Shown in pieces: positions 1-4,680 of a stretch of DNA of 9,065 nt. Source of the stretch: a bacterium (GTDB lineage: Bacteria > Bacteroidota > Ignavibacteria > Kapaibacteriales > UBA2268); contig JANJUO010000308.1 in assembly GCA_024710535.1 (NCBI GenBank), forward strand, positions 1 through 9,065. The letters run 5' to 3'. The notes below the pieces were generated by a model that was not told where the DNA came from, did not search any database, and saw nothing but the letters and a program-made list of their open reading frames with translations. The position numbers and the translations under genes are program-made. Each line of letters opens with the position of its first letter. The first letter of the stretch is position 1.

Positions 1-18
1 AACTGACGAGCAACATCG

Positions 19-39
19 TGTCGGTTGTAACAACCGACA
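19..39. repeat. Palindrome A, copy 1
   Basis: The arms TGTCGGTTGT and ACAACCGACA flank a single central A, giving ten matching pairs. As RNA or single-stranded DNA it could fold into a 9-bp stem closed by a UAA triloop. Confidence 0.9.
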
Positions 40-72
40 GAAAAGATGTTGAAAAATTCAAAAATACAGTTC

Positions 73-93
73 CGTCAGTTGTTACAACTGACG
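73..93. repeat. Palindrome B, copy 1
   Basis: The arms CGTCAGTTGT and ACAACTGACG flank a single central T. It has the same architecture as palindrome A but differs at two base pairs, both changed on both arms so that pairing is kept. The central 11-mer is the reverse complement of the one in A. Confidence 0.9.
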
Positions 94-103
94 AGAAACA
101 TCG

Positions 104-124
104 TGTCGGTTGTAACAACCGACA
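104..124. repeat. Palindrome A, copy 2
   Basis: Identical to the copy at 19-39 and exactly 85 bp downstream. The spacer of 10 nt from the preceding palindrome B (94-103) reads AGAAACATCG. Confidence 0.9.
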
Positions 125-157
125 GAACAGATGTTGAAAAATTCAAAAATACAGTTC

Positions 158-178
158 CGTCAGTTGTTACAACTGACG
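158..178. repeat. Palindrome B, copy 2
   Basis: Identical to the copy at 73-93 and exactly 85 bp downstream. It is the last intact palindrome: what follows (185-200) retains only the right arm of an A-type palindrome, with G changed to A at 193. Confidence 0.9.
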
Positions 179-297
179 AGAAAATAACAACCAACAGAAC
201 AAAAAAAATAATATTAATGCAAACAATTAAGTAAAAAAATTTATAAGAAATATTTACGTCTATAATTAATTAATAAATATTGAAATTAAATAAACTT

Positions 298-1683
298 ATG
301 ATAAAAGATATAACATATATAAATCAGGAAATTGTTTCCAAAAGCGATATAAATACAGAATTCTATAATGGCAATGATGTTTATATCGAAACCTACGGTT
401 GCCAAATGAATGTTAATGATTCGGAAATTGTGTCCGGAATATTGGTTCAGCATGGCTATCGAATTGTTGATGATATTTCAAAATCCAATATTGTACTGCT
501 CAATACTTGCAGTGTGCGTGATAATGCCGAAGCAAAGATTATGCATAGATTAGCCCATCTTAAAGCATACAGAAAGCAAAACAAAAAACTGATCGTTGGG
601 ATTCTTGGCTGTATGGCAGAACGTTTGAAAGGTAAATTAATCGGAAAGCAAGATTTGGTAAGTATTGTAATTGGTCCTGATGAATATAGAAAAGTACCAG
701 AACTAATCGAACAAGCCCAAAACGGAGAATCTGGAATAGCCGTAAAATTAAGCAAAGTGGAAACTTATAGCGATATTATTCCTTTGCGAACCGAAGGATT
801 TTCGGCTTGGGTATCAATTATGCGCGGCTGTGATAAATTTTGCACCTATTGCATTGTTCCATTCACTCGTGGTAATGAGCGTTCAAAGCCATTTCCTATT
901 ATTATTAATGAAGTAATTGATTTGCAAAAGCAAGGAATAAAAGAAGTTACTTTACTTGGTCAAAATGTAAACAGTTATGTTGATTTGGTAAATAAAGCAG
1001 ACTTTGCAAAATTGCTCGATGAAGTAGCAAAAGCCGTCCCTGAAATGAGAATCAGATACACTACTTCCCATCCTTATGATATGACCGATGAATTGATTGA
1101 GGTAATGGCAAACCACCAGAACATTTGTAAATATATCCATTTGCCTGTTCAATCGGGCTCTGAGCGAATTCTAAAGTTGATGAATAGGCATTATACTCCT
1201 GAATATTATTTGGAAAGAATAGAAAAGATAAGATTTATGATGCCATATATTTCACTATCAACTGATATTATTTCGGGATTCCCAACAGAGAATGAGGAAG
1301 ACCATCAGCAAACACTTTATTTGATGGAACAGGTAAGATTTGATGGTGCCTATATGTTTAATTATTCCCCACGCGAAAAAACCAAAGCATACAAATGGAC
1401 TGATGACGTAAGCGATGAGACGAAAAAACGCCGTTTGAATGAAATAATTGATTTGCAGAACAAAATTTCCAAAGAAAATAATAAAAATGAAATTGGTAGA
1501 ATTCACGAAGTATTGGTGGAAGGAGCAAGCAAGAAAAATAAATTCCAATGGCAAGGCAGAAGCGACACAAACAAAGTTGTGATTTTTGATAATGCTAATC
1601 TGAAATATCAAGCAGGCAATATTGTAAAATGTAAAATTAAAGATTCTACTTCAGCAACATTATTTGGAGATGTAATTGATTAG
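298..1683 (+). CDS. miaB: tRNA-2-methylthio-N6-dimethylallyladenosine synthase MiaB
   Basis: MiaB is a cytoplasmic radical-SAM methylthiotransferase that converts i6A to ms2i6A at tRNA position 37. The N-terminal UPF0004 domain shows the three cluster-binding cysteines: ETYGCQMN (Cys35), NTCSVR (Cys71) and LGCMAER (Cys105), numbered from ATG 298. The radical-SAM CxxxCxxC is in RGCDKFCTYCIVPFTRG (Cys178, 182, 185), a signature typical of MiaB rather than RimO or MtaB. A C-terminal TRAM domain covers roughly the last 65 residues (GRSDTNKVVIF). The length, 461 residues, is normal for the family. An in-frame TTG at 280 would add six residues; ATG 298 is preferred because it is a standard start, but neither has a clear Shine-Dalgarno sequence. 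The stop overlaps the start of the next gene, suggesting one transcript. The leader lies directly after the palindromic repeat array. Confidence 0.96.
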   Translation: MIKDITYINQEIVSKSDINTEFYNGNDVYIETYGCQMNVNDSEIVSGILVQHGYRIVDDISKSNIVLLNTCSVRDNAEAKIMHRLAHLKAYRKQNKKLIVGILGCMAERLKGKLIGKQDLVSIVIGPDEYRKVPELIEQAQNGESGIAVKLSKVETYSDIIPLRTEGFSAWVSIMRGCDKFCTYCIVPFTRGNERSKPFPIIINEVIDLQKQGIKEVTLLGQNVNSYVDLVNKADFAKLLDEVAKAVPEMRIRYTTSHPYDMTDELIEVMANHQNICKYIHLPVQSGSERILKLMNRHYTPEYYLERIEKIRFMMPYISLSTDIISGFPTENEEDHQQTLYLMEQVRFDGAYMFNYSPREKTKAYKWTDDVSDETKKRRLNEIIDLQNKISKENNKNEIGRIHEVLVEGASKKNKFQWQGRSDTNKVVIFDNANLKYQAGNIVKCKIKDSTSATLFGDVID

Positions 1684-2221
1684 TAGCAGAGAAACATACA
1701 GCAGAATTCTTATTCTAATGATATTGATGCCATTTATTTGGGTAATAAGCAATGTCGAACTTTGGATTGCATATAGCAATATGATACCGCCTGAAATTCT
1801 GAAGAAGGGCGGTTTTTTCGTGAAGCAATTAGAGCCGGTGATACATTTAGGATTTGCTAATATAATGAAAAATATATTGGTTACATCTTCATTGGTATAT
1901 TTTTTGATTTTGATTTATACTGTATATGCAAAATCGGATTTTCGATTTAAAATATTTATGATTTTTAATTTGATAATGCTTGTTGGTGGATTGATTACAG
2001 TATTTTTTTCAATATCAGATTTTTCTTATTATCCCGGATTATTCACGGCATTATTAATGATAATCCCATTTTCACTTATCTCAATTCTGATTTTTAAGAA
2101 AGCTGAGATATTGAAAGTAAAGGATATTCTAAAAATTTATTTGCCTATTGCAGGGATATTGTATTTCCCAATAACAGCATTAATTTGGTATCTTGGAGTA
2201 CAGATAAGCAAATTGATTTGA
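1676..2221 (+). CDS. Small polytopic membrane protein of unknown function
   Basis: I do not recognise a family. The 181-residue product is strongly hydrophobic, with four to five likely membrane helices at about residues 9-33, 66-85, 92-113, 121-141 and 152-176. These are separated by short Lys/Arg-containing loops (KKGG near 43, FRFK near 89, FKKAEILKVKD near 140). No catalytic motif is visible. The proposed start is TTG 1676, inside the last codons of miaB, giving an 8-bp overlap (TTGATTAG) typical of translational coupling. The next in-frame ATG (1718) would cut into the first helix, so TTG is favoured but not proven. A hairpin resembling a terminator lies inside the gene at 1786-1818. It converges on the response regulator gene, with about 20 bp between their stop codons. 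The regular hydrophobic pattern supports a real protein. Confidence 0.75.
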   Translation: MISSRETYSRILILMILMPFIWVISNVELWIAYSNMIPPEILKKGGFFVKQLEPVIHLGFANIMKNILVTSSLVYFLILIYTVYAKSDFRFKIFMIFNLIMLVGGLITVFFSISDFSYYPGLFTALLMIIPFSLISILIFKKAEILKVKDILKIYLPIAGILYFPITALIWYLGVQISKLI

Positions 2222-2241
2222 GAAATTATTGATAATATTTT

Positions 2242-2883
2242 TTATTTTTTCGATTTCAAAAGCATTTTCTTGATTGAGTCAAGACTTCTTTTTTCATCTT
2301 CTTGATAATGATGCAAAAGTTGCTCCTGATTCACTTTGGGCTTTACATCAGGAATATCAACATCCTGACTTATGAAATTGTCGGGCGCCCTCGAAGTAAG
2401 GAAATTATCATCTTTGTTGTCATAACTTGAAGTGATTTCAGCATAAAATTGACTATTAAAATCAGCAGATGAATTAATATCTTCGCCTTTGGCAATCATT
2501 TCAAGTTTTTCTCTGCCGAAAACGTCAAGCAGTTTATCATATATTGTTGCACGAGTGAATGGCTTTGAAATAAATCCTGCAGTTCCACTTTTTACAGCCA
2601 ATCCGAGATTTTCAACATCAGAAAGAGCCGAAACCATCAAAACCGGGATTCCCATAGTAGATTTTATTCTCTTAAGAATTTTAAGTGTTAAATGACCTGA
2701 TAATTCGGGCATCAAAATATCAAGAATAATCAAAGTTGGAATATTCTCAACGGCAAGAGCAATACCATCAAAACCGTTCGAAGCTAATAATGTTTTATTA
2801 AAACCGTAACTTTGCATAGTTTTGGAGAGAATTCTCTGCATCCAAATATCATCATCAATTATTAATACTGAATATTCAGCCAT
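2242..2883 (-). CDS. Response regulator: single receiver domain with uncharacterised C-terminal tail
   Basis: Residues 1-123 form a CheY-like receiver: acidic pocket Asp10-Asp11-Asp12, phospho-acceptor Asp55 (LIILDILMPELSG), switch Ser85 (MVSALSD) and conserved Lys107-Pro108 (ISKPF). All residues needed for phosphorylation are present. Residues 124-213 match no output domain I know. They are rich in Asn, Asp and Ser, probably disordered, and end in a charged helix (EDEKRSLDSIKKMLLKSKK). No DNA-binding, GGDEF or kinase motif is seen, so output is presumably by protein contact. It starts 17 bp after the csrA stop with a good AGGTG Shine-Dalgarno 4 nt before ATG, so it is likely the last gene of a fliW-csrA transcript. 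A role in motility control is inferred only from position. The cognate kinase is not in the window. Confidence 0.9.
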   Translation of the reverse strand: MAEYSVLIIDDDIWMQRILSKTMQSYGFNKTLLASNGFDGIALAVENIPTLIILDILMPELSGHLTLKILKRIKSTMGIPVLMVSALSDVENLGLAVKSGTAGFISKPFTRATIYDKLLDVFGREKLEMIAKGEDINSSADFNSQFYAEITSSYDNKDDNFLTSRAPDNFISQDVDIPDVKPKVNQEQLLHHYQEDEKRSLDSIKKMLLKSKK

Positions 2884-2887
2884 AATT

Positions 2888-2911
2888 CACCTATAAACTC
2901 CTATGATTCCT
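2888..2911 (-). promoter_or_regulatory. Leader of the response regulator gene with two AGGA motifs and an AGGTG Shine-Dalgarno
   Basis: On the minus strand the csrA end and intergenic region hold AGGA (2911-2908), a second AGGA overlapping the csrA TAG stop (2902-2899), and AGGTG (2892-2888) four bases before ATG. AGGTG is well placed as a ribosome-binding site; the two AGGA motifs are too far upstream for that role. CsrA recognises GGA in RNA, often at paired sites covering a ribosome-binding site, so a CsrA operator is possible. This is inference from motif and context only. Confidence 0.3.
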
Positions 2912-3212
2912 TTTTGTTTTCATTACTGTCTGTAACTACAATTGGTACGCTCAAATTTTGTTCTTTTAATTCTTTTAGATTGAAACGCATTTTTGTCTTT
3001 TTTAATGCAGATTTCAAGGCAGAAAGTTCTGTTTTTGCAGCTTGTCTATTCATTTCAATAATTTTATCATGAACTTCTTTTCTGTGAACGGGAACTGTTC
3101 GTGGTGCTTCAATACCTAATCTGACAATTCCGCGGTCGAAACTTAGAACTGTAATTTTCACAGAAGTTCCTATCGTAATAACCTCACCTATCTTCCTTGA
3201 TAATACAAGCAT
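2901..3212 (-). CDS. csrA: Carbon storage / translational regulator CsrA with extended C-terminus
   Basis: CsrA is a homodimeric RNA-binding protein that binds GGA motifs, usually near ribosome-binding sites, and controls translation, including that of flagellin in FliW-containing bacteria. The start MLVLSRKIGE, the core GIVRLGIEAPRTVPVHRKEV and the residues needed for RNA binding in the family (Leu4, Arg44) are all present. At 103 residues it is much longer than the usual 60-75: about 40 residues follow the core after position 62, Lys-rich and ending in TDSNENKKES. Family knowledge says FliW-regulated CsrA proteins carry a C-terminal extension that FliW contacts, but this one is unusually long. 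It lies 76 bp downstream of fliW and 17 bp upstream of the response regulator. A GGA sits 6 nt before ATG (3221-3219), serving as a weak Shine-Dalgarno and possible autoregulatory site. Confidence 0.95.
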   Translation of the reverse strand: MLVLSRKIGEVITIGTSVKITVLSFDRGIVRLGIEAPRTVPVHRKEVHDKIIEMNRQAAKTELSALKSALKKTKMRFNLKELKEQNLSVPIVVTDSNENKKES

Positions 3213-3236
3213 AAAGAATCCAAAAATTTTAACTTA

Positions 3237-3267
3237 CAAAAATAAAACAGTTTAATTTAATTTCAAA
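3237..3267 (-). promoter_or_regulatory. Putative Bacteroidota-type promoter for csrA
   Basis: Reading the minus strand, TTTG (3267-3264) is followed after exactly 19 nt by TATTTTTG (3244-3237). This matches the -33 TTTG and -7 TAnnTTTG consensus known from Bacteroides and Flavobacterium, with a consensus spacer. It lies in the fliW-csrA gap and would start a transcript with a leader of only about 20 nt. The gap is very AT-rich, so a chance match is possible. Confidence 0.4.
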
Positions 3268-3288
3268 ATTGCAAAAAAACATAATAGT

Positions 3289-3711
3289 TTATCCCTTTGG
3301 AATTATTGCCATCGGTGAATATTTATCATTTGTCAATATAACCTGCTCACCGGTTTGATTTGTAATGTTCAAAACAATAGGTGCTTTTAGATTTGCTGTC
3401 ATATTGCCTGCGTCGTCTTCAAGAGTTACAATCGAAAATAATACAAAATTCGATTCTTCATATTGCTTTCCCGGTTTGTATGATAAATCAATAAGCCAAG
3501 GACTCAATAATGGAAAACTTATGGTTGGCTCGTCCACACTAACTAACCATCTGAAAGGCAATGTTTCTTCATCACTAATCAATACAAATTCCCTTAGCAT
3601 TTCAAAACCAAGTAAGCCATTTTCGAACTTAAAAATATATTCCGGCTCCACCATTATAGTCCCAAAGTGTAATGTATTTACTTTTCTTGCCCCTGTCTCA
3701 TTATTTTCCAT
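3289..3711 (-). CDS. fliW: Flagellar assembly factor FliW (CsrA antagonist)
   Basis: FliW is a small cytoplasmic protein that binds either flagellin or CsrA. When flagellin is secreted, FliW is freed, sequesters CsrA and relieves repression of flagellin translation. The 140-residue product is of typical length (family about 130-160) and shows the family pattern: FENGLLGFEMLREFVLI (about residues 29-45), PFRWLVSVDEPTISFPL (52-68), a central SIVTLEDD segment and TANLKAPIVLNI followed by GEQVIL near the end. The start ATG 3711 has a GGA 6 nt upstream. It lies 76 bp before csrA on the same strand, the classical fliW-csrA pairing, and downstream of motB. Only a -7-like element (TATATTTG, 3751-3744) without a partner is seen in its own leader, so co-transcription from motB is also possible. 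Confidence 0.95.
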   Translation of the reverse strand: MENNETGARKVNTLHFGTIMVEPEYIFKFENGLLGFEMLREFVLISDEETLPFRWLVSVDEPTISFPLLSPWLIDLSYKPGKQYEESNFVLFSIVTLEDDAGNMTANLKAPIVLNITNQTGEQVILTNDKYSPMAIIPKG

Positions 3712-3785
3712 ATAAATTCCGATTTTCGTATTTTTTTAAATGACAAATATATTAAATTTTTTTTTAAGAAAGATAACTAATTAAA

Positions 3786-4571
3786 TCAATTTTTTTTAGT
3801 TATGCTATCTTTTTTTGTATAAACGTGATTTGTTGGCGAATCTACAGTTAATTCTTGCAAAATAATTTCTACTCTTCTGTTTCTTGCCTTACCATCCTCG
3901 TTTGTATTATCAGCAATCGGTCTTTGCGCTCCAAAGCCTTTCACTTCAAGATTATACTCCGGCAAGCCGGATCTAATCATCTTATAAGCCACATTCATTG
4001 CCCTTGTAACGGATAAATGCCAATTGCTTTCGAATTGAAAAGTTCGAATTGGCACAATATCTGTATGTCCATTTATTGAAATTTTCTTATTTGTTCCTTC
4101 CAAAATCTTAGCAAGAGTATCCAACACACTATTTGCATCAGGCTGGATTTCCGCTTTACCGGATTTGAACAGCAATTTTTCGGGCATTTGGATAATTAAA
4201 CCATTTTCGTCCAATTTAATTTCCAAATTTCCCATTTCAATAAACTTCTTAAGAGATTCGTTTATTTCGCTTGATATTTCACTCAAAGAACGCTGTGATA
4301 TTGGGTTTAATATCGGCTCGGGAACTCCATCCTTATGACCCGAAATCACTCCATCACCACCTAACAAAACCTTGCTGTCTTTGGCTTTGAAATAATTAGA
4401 CAAAGCCACAGACATATCTTTAAATTTTTCTTGGTCAACCTGAGAAGATGAATAAAGAATTACAAACAATCCCAAAAGCAATGTAATCAAGTCGGCATAA
4501 GTTATCAAATATCTTTCAGCCCCTGTATTATGCCCATCACCGGAACCATTTTTTGTTTTTCTAATATTCAT
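3786..4571 (-). CDS. motB: Flagellar motor stator protein MotB
   Basis: MotB anchors the ion-conducting MotA/MotB stator to peptidoglycan. From ATG 4571 the product has 261 residues: a short charged N-terminus, one membrane helix in RYLITYADLITLLLGLFVIL with the conserved ion-carrying Asp27 in YAD, then a plug/linker region. A C-terminal OmpA-like peptidoglycan-binding domain follows (about 130-255) with NGHTDIVPI, SNWHLSVTRA and NRRVEIIL. The frame stays open to a TTG at 4643, adding 24 residues that are acidic and hydrophobic; ATG 4571 is preferred because MotB proteins normally have a short tail before the helix. No motA is present next to it, which is unusual. It follows the Sua5 gene by roughly 110 bp with this start and precedes fliW by 74 bp, all on the minus strand. 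Confidence 0.88.
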   Translation of the reverse strand: MNIRKTKNGSGDGHNTGAERYLITYADLITLLLGLFVILYSSSQVDQEKFKDMSVALSNYFKAKDSKVLLGGDGVISGHKDGVPEPILNPISQRSLSEISSEINESLKKFIEMGNLEIKLDENGLIIQMPEKLLFKSGKAEIQPDANSVLDTLAKILEGTNKKISINGHTDIVPIRTFQFESNWHLSVTRAMNVAYKMIRSGLPEYNLEVKGFGAQRPIADNTNEDGKARNRRVEIILQELTVDSPTNHVYTKKDSITKKN

Positions 4572-4680
4572 TTCATCAAACAACCCTAAGTTTTTATCGT
4601 CATCAATTTCAATAAACTGAATAACAAAATATAATTCTATCAATTTTTATGCTAAAAATTCCATTTTTTGAAAATATTTA

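Larger units (their letters stand above)
1..200. repeat. 85-bp tandem repeat array with two palindromes per unit
   Basis: The same sequence recurs with an exact 85-bp period: the decamer AACTGACGAG starts at 1, 86 and 171. Units 1-85 and 86-170 differ at only two positions (11 versus 96, C/A; 43 versus 128, A/C). Each unit holds palindrome A (21 bp), a 33-nt spacer, palindrome B (21 bp) and a 10-nt spacer. The third unit is degenerate: it matches through about 183, then has lost a net 13 nt including the left arm of palindrome A, and resumes at 185-200 with one mismatch. The array begins mid-palindrome at base 1, so it continues to the left of the window. No T-tract follows the hairpins on either strand, and the spacers are identical between units. 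Function is unknown: candidates are a structured RNA, a dyad-binding site for a protein, or a mobile or selfish repeat family. Confidence 0.93.

Noticed and set aside
19..178. Intrinsic transcription terminators formed by the palindromes
   Set aside because: None of the hairpins is followed by a T-tract on either strand.
1..200. CRISPR array
   Set aside because: The sequences between palindromes are identical from unit to unit and alternate 33 and 10 nt, so there are no unique spacers. No cas genes are present.
1..200. Integron attC sites, suggested by GTT/AAC-containing palindromes
   Set aside because: The required GTTRRRY and RYYYAAC core pair is not present, the palindromes have a single-base centre, and no integrase is seen.
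46..234. A 62-residue plus-strand reading frame through the repeats
   Set aside because: It consists of repeat sequence read in successive frames, its start is inside a spacer, and it has no Shine-Dalgarno. It is best explained as a by-product of the array.
261..266. TATAAT box upstream of miaB
   Set aside because: No acceptable -35 or -33 partner lies at the right distance, and the region is so AT-rich that chance matches are expected.
456..755. Antisense frame within miaB, and similar antisense frames within the Sua5, fliW and WYL genes
   Set aside because: They lie wholly inside genes with strong family motifs on the other strand and show no domain pattern of their own.
2222..2241. Bidirectional terminator between the convergent genes
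   Set aside because: Only a 5-bp AT stem with a 2-nt loop can be drawn (ATTAT/ATAAT), which is too weak to support.
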